A DNA stretch of 27,667 nt from Pectinatus sp. (GTDB taxonomy: Bacteria; Bacillota; Negativicutes; Selenomonadales; Selenomonadaceae), in contig JAHHSQ010000021.1 in NCBI GenBank assembly GCA_020025135.1, positions 1 through 27,667 on the forward strand, read 5' to 3'. Below the pieces are notes generated by a model that had not been told where the DNA came from, did no database searches, and was given only the letters and a program-made list of their open reading frames with translations. Shown piece by piece: positions 8,614 to 15,910 of this stretch; the first letter of the stretch is position 1, and each line of letters begins with the position of its first letter. The position numbers and the translations under genes were made by a program.

Positions 8614-8871
8614 TTACAAAAGATGACAAATGACTACTACCAACATTCCTGGCACGCCAAAAGTACCAACTATCAATGCCGTAAAAATATTAATAGGAAT
8701 ATGTAGTCCAAAAACCACATTCAAAAGCCATAAACCAACAGCACCGATAATGCTGTTTACAATAAATTTCCATAAAGTTCTCACTGGCAAGGACACAATC
8801 CGAAAGATAATGTATAAAATAACCAATCCTACGGCAAAAGCCCCGACCAATAAAACTGAACTGATACCCAC
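8614..8871 (-). CDS. BofA-like (pro-sigmaK processing inhibitor family) membrane protein
   Basis: An 85-residue, almost wholly hydrophobic protein with the family pattern: an N-terminal helix, RTLWKFIVNSIIGAVGLWLLN in the middle, and a C-terminal GTFGVPGMLVVVI segment. In Bacillus BofA holds the SpoIVFB protease inactive in the forespore membrane. Its position after recR, 28 bp away, matches the Bacillus recR-yaaL-bofA order. No other sigmaK pathway gene is in the window, so its role here is open; it may be a relic in a lineage with variable sporulation. Confidence 0.85.
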   Translation of the reverse strand: MGISSVLLVGAFAVGLVILYIIFRIVSLPVRTLWKFIVNSIIGAVGLWLLNVVFGLHIPINIFTALIVGTFGVPGMLVVVICHLL

Positions 8872-8899
8872 TTTTGTAACCTCTCAATCTGCAACTATC

Positions 8900-9496
8900 T
8901 CAAATTTGTTGACGATTGGCTAAAGCTTTCGCCAAGGTTATCTCATCGGCGTATTCTAAGTCGCCTCCCATTGGTAAACCGTGGGCGATTCTAGTAACTT
9001 TAATGCCAACTGGCTTCAGGAGGTTCGCTATATACATAGCTGTTGCCTCTCCCTCTATTGTAGAATTAGTAGCCATGATGATTTCTTTAATGGGATTCTG
9101 CTGTATTCGCAACAACAACTCGCGAATCTTGATATCGTCTGGTCCCACGCCAGCTAAGGGCGATAAGACACCATGTAAAACATGGTAAACACCATTGTAT
9201 TCGTGCATTCTCTCTAAAGCAGCCACATCGCGCGGTTGTTCTACTACACAAATAACATCCGCTTGTCTATGCGCCGAGGAGCAAATACTACACGGATTAG
9301 TATCACTTAAATTAAAACAAGTATTACAAAAACCTATTTGCTCTTTAGCATCGACGATGGCATGTACCAATGCCTGCACCTTATCCATATCCATGTCCAA
9401 AATATGATAGGCAAGACGGGTTGCCGTTTTGGGACCAATACCTGGTAAAACACGCAACTGCTCTATCAATTTGGCCAAAGGCTTAATATATTGCAT
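8900..9496 (-). CDS. recR: Recombination protein RecR
   Basis: 198 residues, standard length. Domains in order: helix-hairpin-helix LPGIGPKTATRLAYHIL (17-33), a four-cysteine zinc finger (C57, C60, C69, C72), and a Toprim domain with ICVVEQPRDVAALE. RecR forms a ring clamp with RecO and RecF and loads RecA at gaps. The ATG overlaps the ybaB stop (TAATG), so the two are translationally coupled. Confidence 0.96.
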   Translation of the reverse strand: MQYIKPLAKLIEQLRVLPGIGPKTATRLAYHILDMDMDKVQALVHAIVDAKEQIGFCNTCFNLSDTNPCSICSSAHRQADVICVVEQPRDVAALERMHEYNGVYHVLHGVLSPLAGVGPDDIKIRELLLRIQQNPIKEIIMATNSTIEGEATAMYIANLLKPVGIKVTRIAHGLPMGGDLEYADEITLAKALANRQQI

Positions 9497-9852
9497 TAAA
9501 ACAATCCTGGAGGTAAATTCAATCCGCCAGTAAATTTTCCCATTTCAGAAGCAATTTTTTCATCAACTTTTGTCATCGCTTCATTAACTGCTGCCGAAAT
9601 TAAATCCTGCAACATTTCAATATCATCAGGCTGAACTACTTCTGGCGAAATATTGAGTGAGACAATTTTCTTATCGCCATTTACCACTACTTTTACCATT
9701 CCACCACCGCTGGCAACTTCAACTGTGGATTCTTTCAATTCTTGTTGCATTTTGGCCATTTCTTGCTGCATTTTCTGTACTTTTTTCATCATGCCGGCCA
9801 TATTACCACCATTCATTCCTGGAAACATATCAATTTCGCTGTTTATGGGCAA
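9496..9852 (-). CDS. ybaB: YbaB/EbfC family nucleoid-associated protein
   Basis: 118 residues, with the family's MMKKVQKMQQEMAKMQQEL coiled helix and the GGGMVKVVVNGDKKIVSLNI core strand. It binds DNA as a dimer and nearly always lies between dnaX and recR, as here. A TTG start (9852) is preferred because GAGGGGGTG lies just upstream; an ATG eight codons further in has no ribosome site. The stop overlaps the recR start by one base. Confidence 0.92.
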   Translation of the reverse strand: MPINSEIDMFPGMNGGNMAGMMKKVQKMQQEMAKMQQELKESTVEVASGGGMVKVVVNGDKKIVSLNISPEVVQPDDIEMLQDLISAAVNEAMTKVDEKIASEMGKFTGGLNLPPGLF

Positions 9853-9985
9853 ACACCCCCTCTACAGCTACTCCTTTCTTGAGCTACCAACATTACTGGT
9901 AAGCTTTCTTTATTTTTACTACTACAAAATACGGAACTTGCTAAGCAGTGATAATACCACTATTAATAAAAACGCCCCGCCTTGT

Positions 9986-10035
9986 GAAAATGGCCTTCTA
10001 TTGAGTAGGCATTCCCTATATAATTAACCATTTTC
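9986..10035 (-). other. Inverted repeat in the ybaB leader
   Basis: GAAAATGG (9986-9993) and CCATTTTC (10028-10035) form an 8-bp stem. It encloses a smaller CCT/AGG hairpin, and a T-run follows about 15 nt downstream on the minus strand. It falls inside the predicted ybaB leader and could be a weak terminator or attenuator. The rest of the 376-bp dnaX-ybaB gap (9853-10228) has no gene I can support. Confidence 0.3.
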
Positions 10036-10077
10036 GCATTTCACACCGCCTTTTTTTCTCTTATCAATGTCTAATTA

Positions 10078-10106
10078 AACATAACTAACAACCTATAAAA
10101 AAGCAA
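10078..10106 (-). promoter_or_regulatory. Predicted promoter for ybaB-recR-bofA
   Basis: TTGCTT (10101-10106) and TATGTT (10078-10083) are separated by 17 bp on the minus strand. The leader would be about 220 nt and would include the inverted repeat at 9986-10035. Both hexamers are only fair matches. Confidence 0.4.
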
Positions 10107-10228
10107 AATAATCTGACGGTGCTTTTCTATGATATTAACATATTTTTTATTTTTGGTCTATACTGAATTTACGGATACTAACTGGTCAATCATCAAGAAA
10201 TACACCAAAATATTTCCGTCTAAATTAC

Positions 10229-11833
10229 CTAATCTATTCGATTAATTGTACCCGCACCAAAACAATCCTTTACCTTTTCCAAATTAGCCTTTTCTTCCGC
10301 ACTCAATTCAGATAAAATGGACGGCGTTTCTGTTTTCTTTGCTGCTTTTTGTTCTACTTCTTGGTTTTGCATAGCACAAATGAGTTTTATTTTATGACCG
10401 CTCAACTCCTCTAAAATTCCTTCTAGTAGTTTTTTATAATCGTCGCGTTCAGTACGCCCTTTTAAAAACTCTATTTTAAATTTCAAGGTCAACTCATCGC
10501 CATGCAGTTCTGGAGTAGCTTTATCTACGCAAGCTAGAACAGAGCGCCGGTGCTCTTTTGCCAAATAATTTAAAACTGACTGCCATATTTGTAAACCATT
10601 TTGTTCATCCAAATTTGCCTTTTGAACAGATGAAGTCGCCGTTTTCGCTACAATATTTTTCGCTTCCCCTACTGTCTTTGATTTCACAAGTGAAACAGTG
10701 GTTGATGCAATATCTGGAGTCATCACTCTTTTCTCCCCGCCACCATCATAAACTTGAACTTGGGTTTGACATAAGGTCATAAAAGTTATTTCTACAATGG
10801 TACGCGGTTGACTAACCTTCCTCGCCTCTTGCAGGGTTTGATACAATTTATCAATCAGGTTTACCAAAACCGGCTCAGAAAAAGTATCGGTCAGCTGTTT
10901 TAATTTGGTTGCTGAAACTAAAAGTTTGGGCGTTATTTTACTAGCCTTATAGACCACTAATTCACGCAAATACTCGATAAATTCTGTCAAAAATTGAATA
11001 ATATCTTTTCCTTCATCGTTCAAATCGGATAATAACTGTAAAATTTCTCCTAAATTCTTTTCTTGCAGTGCCAAAAGCACTTTCTCCAAAACTTCTTCAT
11101 CAATAATACCTAAGATATCGTAGACTTGTTCTTTGCTTAAATTGTCTCCAGCTAAAGCCAAACATTGGTCTAACAAACTGAGGGCATCGCGCATACCGCC
11201 ATCAGCACGGAAAGCGATGATGCGTAAAGCTTCCTCTTCTGCTTCAACGTGCATAGTAGCAGTAATTTTTTGCAGTTGTTTTTCAATATCTTCGGTGGTA
11301 ATGCGTTTAAAATCATAGCGTTGACAACGCGATTGTATTGTAGCTGGGACCTTATATATTTCTGTCGTTGCTAAAATAAATAAAACATGAGCAGGTGGCT
11401 CTTCCAAAGTCTTTAGAAGAGCATTAAAAGCTTCCGTCGTCAACATATGCACTTCATCGATGATATAGACTTTATATTTCCCCTCTACTGGTGCAAATTT
11501 AACTGTTTCTCGCAAAGCGCGAATCTCGTCAATACCGCGATTGGAAGCTGCGTCTATTTCATAAACATCCATAAAGGCATTTTCATTAATTTTACGGCAA
11601 TTTTCACAGACGTTACAAGGTTCTGGGGTCGGAGCGTGCTCGCAATTTAACGCCTTAGCCAAAATCTTAGCCGTGCTAGTTTTTCCCGTACCACGTGGAC
11701 CGGAAAAAAGATAGGCATGGGCAACGTGATTAGTTTTTATCGCCTGAGTCAAGGTATGACTGATATGACGTTGACCGACAATTTCTGAAAACCCACTAGG
11801 GCGCCATTTCCGATAAAGAGCTATATATGGCAT
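10229..11833 (-). CDS. dnaX: DNA polymerase III subunit gamma/tau
   Basis: 534 residues. The N-terminus is the clamp-loader AAA+ module: Walker A GPRGTGKT (45-52), a zinc module with cysteines in NCEHAPTPEPCNVCENC, Walker B IIDEVHML, and sensor-1 LATTE. The C-terminal part is the variable tau region, ending in a Lys/Glu-rich segment. DnaX loads the sliding clamp and links the polymerase to the helicase. I found no classical A-AAA-AAG slippery site, so a programmed gamma product is not supported. The gene lies downstream of the SRP RNA gene, a common Firmicute order. Confidence 0.96.
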   Translation of the reverse strand: MPYIALYRKWRPSGFSEIVGQRHISHTLTQAIKTNHVAHAYLFSGPRGTGKTSTAKILAKALNCEHAPTPEPCNVCENCRKINENAFMDVYEIDAASNRGIDEIRALRETVKFAPVEGKYKVYIIDEVHMLTTEAFNALLKTLEEPPAHVLFILATTEIYKVPATIQSRCQRYDFKRITTEDIEKQLQKITATMHVEAEEEALRIIAFRADGGMRDALSLLDQCLALAGDNLSKEQVYDILGIIDEEVLEKVLLALQEKNLGEILQLLSDLNDEGKDIIQFLTEFIEYLRELVVYKASKITPKLLVSATKLKQLTDTFSEPVLVNLIDKLYQTLQEARKVSQPRTIVEITFMTLCQTQVQVYDGGGEKRVMTPDIASTTVSLVKSKTVGEAKNIVAKTATSSVQKANLDEQNGLQIWQSVLNYLAKEHRRSVLACVDKATPELHGDELTLKFKIEFLKGRTERDDYKKLLEGILEELSGHKIKLICAMQNQEVEQKAAKKTETPSILSELSAEEKANLEKVKDCFGAGTINRID

Positions 11834-11995
11834 TTATTCGCTACCTAACAAGAAATTTTTCCTCACAGTCATCGGAAGCCATTATTAGATAATCTTAGCC
11901 GTTTAAGATAGGCCAACTATTTCTCAATAATTTTCTTTCCCATTAAATTTCATGTTGAAAGAGGCTGTAGCTCCCACCCTTCTTTTTTCAAGACC

Positions 11996-12025
11996 AGTTG
12001 AAGGGCCCCTTTCTATCCTTCAACT
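11996..12025 (-). other. Perfect 9-bp hairpin in the dnaX leader
   Basis: AGTTGAAGG and CCTTCAACT enclose a 12-nt loop, about 160 nt upstream of the dnaX start. No T-run follows on either strand, so it is not a standard terminator. It may be a structured leader element. No protein gene is supported anywhere in the 352-bp interval 11834-12185. Confidence 0.35.
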
Positions 12026-12127
12026 CCCATTCAGATTATTTTACGACCATTGCTTTTTAATCATCTTGGCCAATATGCTCATCGATGTCATTCTCACTAA
12101 TTAATACACTACATCTGACATATAACA

Positions 12128-12143
12128 ATATCTAGCTAGATAT
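12128..12143. promoter_or_regulatory. 16-bp perfect palindrome between ffs and dnaX
   Basis: ATATCTAGCTAGATAT is a perfect palindrome about 20 bp past the SRP RNA end and upstream of dnaX. It overlaps a region with TTGGAC and TATA-like sequences on the minus strand, so it could be an operator. An AT-rich palindrome can also arise by chance. Confidence 0.25.
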
Positions 12144-12185
12144 AAGTCCAATTTAAAAAACTAATAAAAAACAGCTTCCTAAGTC

Positions 12186-12302
12186 AGACTGCAACGCTCA
12201 GGCACCCTCACGGCACATGAAGATAATCACTTACCGCTGCTTCCTTCCGGACCTGACGGGATTCATGAGTCTCCATTGCGTGAGACCAAAGCGTCGCAGT
12301 CT
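12186..12302 (-). ncRNA. ffs: Bacterial small signal recognition particle RNA (4.5S-type)
   Basis: The universally conserved Ffh-binding domain is present: GTCAGGTCCGGAAGGAAGCA, with its symmetric and asymmetric loops. The flanking arms, AGACTGCGACGC at the 5' side and GCGTTGCAGTCT at the 3' side, close the long hairpin. There is no Alu domain, so it is the short form. The pairing can be extended on both sides (AGCAGTTTCTT with AGGAAGCTGTT) down to a T-run near 12165-12171, so the primary transcript is probably about 160 nt with a built-in terminator. It targets signal-peptide proteins to the membrane together with Ffh. Confidence 0.95.
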
Positions 12303-12328
12303 CACTCAAGAAACTGCTTTAGAAATAT

Positions 12329-12357
12329 ATGTTAACACAGATTGATTTTTTCTGCAA
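12329..12357 (-). promoter_or_regulatory. Predicted ffs promoter
   Basis: TTGCAG (12352-12357) and TAACAT (12329-12334) are 17 bp apart on the minus strand. This puts transcription start near 12321, at the base of the extended SRP RNA helix, which is consistent with the RNA's predicted 5' end. Confidence 0.5.
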
Positions 12358-12414
12358 GTAAAATTATACACGCCTTAAACTTCATTTCTCCCCAAGATAA
12401 ACTATTTGAGATAC

Positions 12415-12800
12415 TCTCACGAATAAATTTGTGGGATTCTAAGATACAAGCGAAAATAGCCTTCATGCTAGATTAATAGGTCTTATATTTTCTCTCTTAA
12501 TGGACAATGCCCTGCCCTTTTTTATAATTACGGAAAAATTTCTGATAGCCAAATTCTATGCGGTCAGTCACATTTTGAACGGCCTGCGAGCCAAATTCTA
12601 AAAGATAGCTAAACCTTACTATTTTCTTGAGCTTGGTCAAGTGCTTTTGCAGTTTTGCTTTCTTCAAGCTCTTTTTATACAGACGATAATACCGTAGTTT
12701 TTGTTCTAAAATATACTGTTTCCATATCTGTATTTTATATCTTTGGTAGATAATTATCAATATATTATCTACCGTAGGCTTTCAGCCTAATTTTGCTGTA
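12415..12800 (-). mobile_element. Internally deleted IS200/IS605-type element
   Basis: The right end is a hairpin around 12418-12440 (CTCACGAATAAATTTGTGGG), followed by a block shared with 115-240 and 8436-8560. The left side has a small hairpin, AGGCTTTCAGCCT, at 12776-12788. Between them only the N-terminal part of tnpB remains, fused to the conserved right-end block, so the middle and end of tnpB are deleted. Boundaries are approximate. Confidence 0.65.
12497..12760 (-). pseudogene. tnpB: Truncated TnpB (IS200/IS605 accessory nuclease), N-terminal remnant
   Basis: 87 residues remain of a protein that is normally about 360-400. The segment LQKHLTKLKK...FGSQAVQNVTDRIEFGYQKFFRNYKKG matches the TnpB N-terminal helix-turn-helix region, where the family has a conserved SQxLQ...RLxxAFxxFF pattern. 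The frame then runs into the shared right-end block and stops (KKGQGIVH). The RuvC catalytic residues and zinc finger are gone, so it cannot cut DNA. The basic, AT-rich composition differs from neighbouring genes. Assignment rests on pattern recognition of the N-terminus plus the IS-type ends. Confidence 0.6.
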
Positions 12801-12852
12801 AAAATTTTATTTCCACAATTATATCCGAAAAATATCCTGCTTTTTACATCTC

Positions 12853-12886
12853 AATGATAGTATTTTATCATTAAAAATGTTATAAT
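12853..12886 (+). promoter_or_regulatory. mdh promoter overlapped by an inverted repeat
   Basis: TATAAT at 12881-12886 is preceded by TG in the extended -10 position. The -35, TAGTAT (12858-12863, 17-bp spacer), is poor. An inverted repeat, AATGATA-6-TATCATT (12853-12872), covers the -35 and is a likely operator. It resembles AT-rich Fur-like half-sites more than the Rex consensus TTGTGA-TCACAA. GGAGG (12912-12916) is the ribosome site. Confidence 0.55.
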
Positions 12887-12927
12887 AGAAAAGTTAGTAA
12901 CAATATTTTACGGAGGCGTCTAACCAT

Positions 12928-13854
12928 ATGAAAATTTCTGTTATCGGTGCCGGTAATGTCGGTGCTACCGCTGCCAATGTTTTGGCTTTGAAAAATTTTG
13001 CCGAAGAAGTAGTCCTTTTGGATATCAAAGAAGGAGTTGCGGAAGGCAAAGCCTTGGATATGATGCAAACAGCTAAATTATTGCATCTCGACACGAGGGT
13101 CGTTGGTGTGACGAACGATTACAGCAAAACTGCTAATTCTGATATTATCGCCATTACATCTGGCATGCCTCGCAAACCTGGTATGAGCCGTGCTGATTTG
13201 GTGGGTGTAAATTCTAAAATCGTTCAATCAGTCATGGATGCCGCTTTAGAATATTCTCCAGAAGCAATATTTTTGATAATTTCCAACCCAGTAGATACCT
13301 TGACCTATTTGGCCTTAAAAAATAGCAAATTGCCTCGCCACCGTGTCATCGGCATGAGTGGTCTACTAGATGGCAGCCGCTTTGAATACTATCTTGCTGA
13401 TGCTATCGGGTGTCCCATCAGTGATATAGATGCCATGGTTATCGGTGCACATGGCGATTTAATGGTTCCTTTGACTCGTTTTGCTTCTTATAAAGGAATT
13501 CCTGTAACAGAGTATCTCAGCCCAGAAAAACTGCAAGAAATTGAACACGCTACACAAGTGGGTGGCGGTACAATTACAAAGTTATTGGGAACTTCTGCTT
13601 GGTATGCTCCAGGAGCAGTAACTGCTACCATGGCAGAAGCTATTGCTAAAAATACACACAAAACCCTTTCCTGTATCGCTCTATTAGATGGCGAATATGG
13701 CGAAAAAGACGTCTGTGCTGGAGTGCCAGTGGTACTAGGTCGTAACGGTATTGAAAAAATTGTGGAACTACCGCTCAACGAAAGAGAAAAAGACCTCTTC
13801 AATAAAAGTGTCAATAGTGCTAAAGAAACCAATGCTAAATTGAAAAATTTATAA
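12928..13854 (+). CDS. mdh: Malate dehydrogenase (LDH-like, NAD-dependent)
   Basis: 308 residues, usual length. The N-terminal Rossmann fold has GAGNVGAT (7-14), with Asp at the end of beta-2 (LLDI), which favours NAD. The specificity loop is GMPRKPGMSRADL. Arginine after the proline marks malate dehydrogenase, while lactate dehydrogenases have Gln there. The catalytic histidine lies in VIGAHGDLMVPL. It interconverts malate and oxaloacetate, probably in the reductive branch to fumarate or succinate in an anaerobe. It has its own promoter and terminator and is the only plus-strand gene in the first 19 kb. Confidence 0.93.
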   Translation: MKISVIGAGNVGATAANVLALKNFAEEVVLLDIKEGVAEGKALDMMQTAKLLHLDTRVVGVTNDYSKTANSDIIAITSGMPRKPGMSRADLVGVNSKIVQSVMDAALEYSPEAIFLIISNPVDTLTYLALKNSKLPRHRVIGMSGLLDGSRFEYYLADAIGCPISDIDAMVIGAHGDLMVPLTRFASYKGIPVTEYLSPEKLQEIEHATQVGGGTITKLLGTSAWYAPGAVTATMAEAIAKNTHKTLSCIALLDGEYGEKDVCAGVPVVLGRNGIEKIVELPLNEREKDLFNKSVNSAKETNAKLKNL

Positions 13855-13860
13855 AAAAAA

Positions 13861-13899
13861 GGCCACCACATCTATTTGATGTGGTGGCCTTTTTTTTTT
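13861..13899. terminator. Bidirectional terminator between mdh and mnmA
   Basis: A perfect 12-bp stem (13861-13872 with 13878-13889) and 5-nt loop, flanked by eight A and ten T residues. It serves convergent mdh (plus) and mnmA (minus), whose stop codons lie within 15 bp on each side. Confidence 0.95.
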
Positions 13900-13903
13900 G
13901 CCT

Positions 13904-14215
13904 TTAATCTTTAAGGGGGCATTCTATAATACCGCCACCCAATAAAATATCATCGGCATAAAATACTATTGATTGTCCGGGTGTCACAGCCCGCTGTTCT
14001 TCTTCAAAGATGACCTTTACCATGCCATCTTCTGCTGGGTAAACCGTACAATCGGCTAATCTTTTTCCGTAACGAATCTGGGCTCGTACCTCTAATGGAG
14101 CCTCAATTTCCGAAATAGATTGCCAATTGACATTACAAGCTAATAATCCATGGGAGAAGACATCTAAGTTTCCCCCCACAACGACACGATTATTGACTTT
14201 ATCTAATTCTATAAC
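13904..14215 (-). CDS. mnmA: MnmA tRNA 2-thiouridylase, 3' exon (C-terminal 103 residues)
   Basis: After the intron the frame opens with VIELDKVNNRVVVGG, then LACNVNWQSI, VRAQIRYGKRLADCTV and RAVTPGQSIVFY. These are the beta-barrel and C-terminal elements of MnmA. The reading frame is open from base 14215, well upstream of a GTG at 14179 that could be mistaken for a start. Joined to the first exon it gives about 356 residues, normal for MnmA. It ends 5 bp from the shared terminator. Confidence 0.9.
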   Translation of the reverse strand, partial: VIELDKVNNRVVVGGNLDVFSHGLLACNVNWQSISEIEAPLEVRAQIRYGKRLADCTVYPAEDGMVKVIFEEEQRAVTPGQSIVFYADDILLGGGIIECPLKD

Positions 14216-14702
14216 CTGATTTTATCCCAATAAATATCGCTTAAAAAATAACTTTTCTAACGACATCTTGAAAATTTTGTTCACATCAAGTCGCTGACCT
14301 TCATGCAGTTCTCCTAAGAACTTCTCAATGTTTCCAATGAGCACAGACTATATCTTTTCCCTACCATAAATAAATGGGTTAGGCGAAACCACTTCGACTA
14401 GCAAACACTTCTAGCCTACTTCCCTCAAGAGGAATAGTCGTTGAAGATTCTCCTATTCAGAGCTTTCCTGCTGGTTACCGATTTCCTAGCAATTAGGATT
14501 TGACCATCTACCATCCGTCTAATTTTTTCTACTTTCGCAACTATCTCAGCTAGCCATCTTTCAGACTTCCGCTTTAGTTTAAACGGCTTTACGGCGTTCC
14601 AGCAATTCAATTTCTCATGGCATAGTTTTTCTCTATGTCTACATATAAATTTCTCTATATGCTTACTAACAGGCAACGCAGCCCAGCGCTGCATAGCCAT
14701 TA
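14216..14702 (-). ncRNA. Group I intron in mnmA (487 nt)
   Basis: P7 strands lie at 14346-14356 (AAGATATAGTC) and around 14431-14446; P4 strands are AATTGCTGG and CCAGCAGG. The 5' exon ends CTCTTTAT. Its TTTAT pairs with the guide GTAAG at 14662-14666, whereas in recD2 and ABC-F the pair is TTGAT with GTCAG, a compensatory change at this position. The intron ends AAATCAG. Splicing restores ATPLY-VIELDK. As in recD2, the first intron codon is TAA in frame. The P1 loop contains a second hairpin with GCAGC/GCTGC. No endonuclease gene is present. Confidence 0.9.
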
Positions 14703-15461
14703 ATAAAGAGGTGTAGCGGCAGCAATACCGAGCCCCTTCCTCTGGCCAATAGTATAAAATGGCAATCCCAAATGACGCCCCAGCACATTGCCCGCTGTAT
14801 CAACAATATCACCTGGTGGAAATTGGGCTTTTGATTGTTCAATTAGATACTTTTTATAATCATCATCAGGAACAAAACATATTTCCTGACTTTCTTTTTT
14901 GGTAGCAACCGGTAAACCAAATGCAGCTGCCATTTCGCGCACTTTCGTTTTATTATATTCTCCAAGCGGAAAGATAACCTTTTGTAAAACCTCTTGTGGC
15001 AAGTGATACAACATATAAGATTGGTCTTTATCCGCATCTATAGCTCTTTCTATTGCTAAATTGTCATGATACGGAACTATCCGCAAATAATGACCAGTTG
15101 CTAAATAATCCGCTCCCATTTCCAGTGCTTTATCTAGCAAAATACCAAATTTTATATATTGATTACAGCGCACGCACGGATTAGGTGTACGACCCTGTCT
15201 ATATTCAGAAATAAAATAATCCTTTACCTTCTCCTGAAAAGTAGAGCGAAAATCCACGACATAATGCGGTATGTTTAAAATTTCACACACGCGACGCGCG
15301 TCTTGAATAAACGGTGGCTCGCCTTCCGAATAATCTCTGCCAGCATCACTTAACAACATGGTAATGCCAAAAACATCATATCCTTGCTGTTGTAATAGTG
15401 CGGCGGCGACAGAACTATCCACGCCACCGCTCATCGCTACCGCTACTTTTTTATTCTGCAT
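14703..15461 (-). CDS. mnmA: MnmA tRNA 2-thiouridylase, 5' exon (N-terminal 253 residues)
   Basis: MnmA puts the 2-thio group on the wobble uridine of Lys, Glu and Gln tRNAs, using sulfur relayed from a cysteine desulfurase. The exon has the PP-loop AMSGGVDSSVAA near the N-terminus, the catalytic cysteines in NPCVRCNQYIKF and SQEICFVPDDDY, and FYTIGQRKGLG near its end. The start ATG at 15461 lies inside the last codons of rrf2 and is preceded by GGTGAT; a second ATG two codons upstream is also possible. The exon runs into an in-frame TAA that is the start of the intron. The usual iscS gene between rrf2 and mnmA is absent. Confidence 0.92.
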
Positions 15462-15897
15462 CGCCATCACCATTTTGTCTATTTTTAGCACATAAATCTG
15501 CCAATGTGATGGAATTGAGGACCTTGCTAATACTTTCACAAACATCTGCCCAAACTCCTCGCGTAACGCACTGCGTAGCCTTTTTACATACCTGATTATC
15601 AGATTGTGCATCAGTCAAGAGGCAATCTACTAATGCTATTGGTCCTTCCATAATAGTAATAATATCACCAATCGTGATGCTCGCGGGGTCCTTTGTAAGA
15701 ACATATCCGCCCTGTGCTCCACGCGTACTCTTAACTAAACCAGCATTGCGTAAAGAGCAAATTAGTTGCTCTAAATAGTTATCTGATATTCCTTGTTTAT
15801 TTGCTATCGTGCGCAAAGATAACGGTCCTTTTCCGTAATTTAACGCCAATTCATACATGGCAGTAACGCCATACCGTCCTCTCGTAGACAGTTTCAT
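15451..15897 (-). CDS. Rrf2 family transcriptional regulator (IscR/CymR-like)
   Basis: 148 residues with the N-terminal winged helix typical of the family: MKLSTRGRYGVTAMYELA, then the recognition helix ISDNYLEQLICSLRNAGLVKSTRGAQGGY. Three cysteines follow, in VDCLL, QVCKK and TQCVTRGVW, the region where IscR-type members bind a [2Fe-2S] cluster. CymR of Bacillus lacks such a cluster, so this one may be an iron-sulfur or redox sensor; that is an inference from cysteine placement. A strong GAGGTGATGAA ribosome site precedes the ATG. It overlaps mnmA and is 13 bp after rarA. Confidence 0.9.
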   Translation of the reverse strand: MKLSTRGRYGVTAMYELALNYGKGPLSLRTIANKQGISDNYLEQLICSLRNAGLVKSTRGAQGGYVLTKDPASITIGDIITIMEGPIALVDCLLTDAQSDNQVCKKATQCVTRGVWADVCESISKVLNSITLADLCAKNRQNGDGDAE

Positions 15898-15910
15898 TTC
15901 ATCACCTCAT

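Noticed and set aside
10229..11833. Programmed frameshift in dnaX giving gamma
   Set aside because: No A-AAA-AAG type slippery heptamer with a following hairpin was found in the reading frame.
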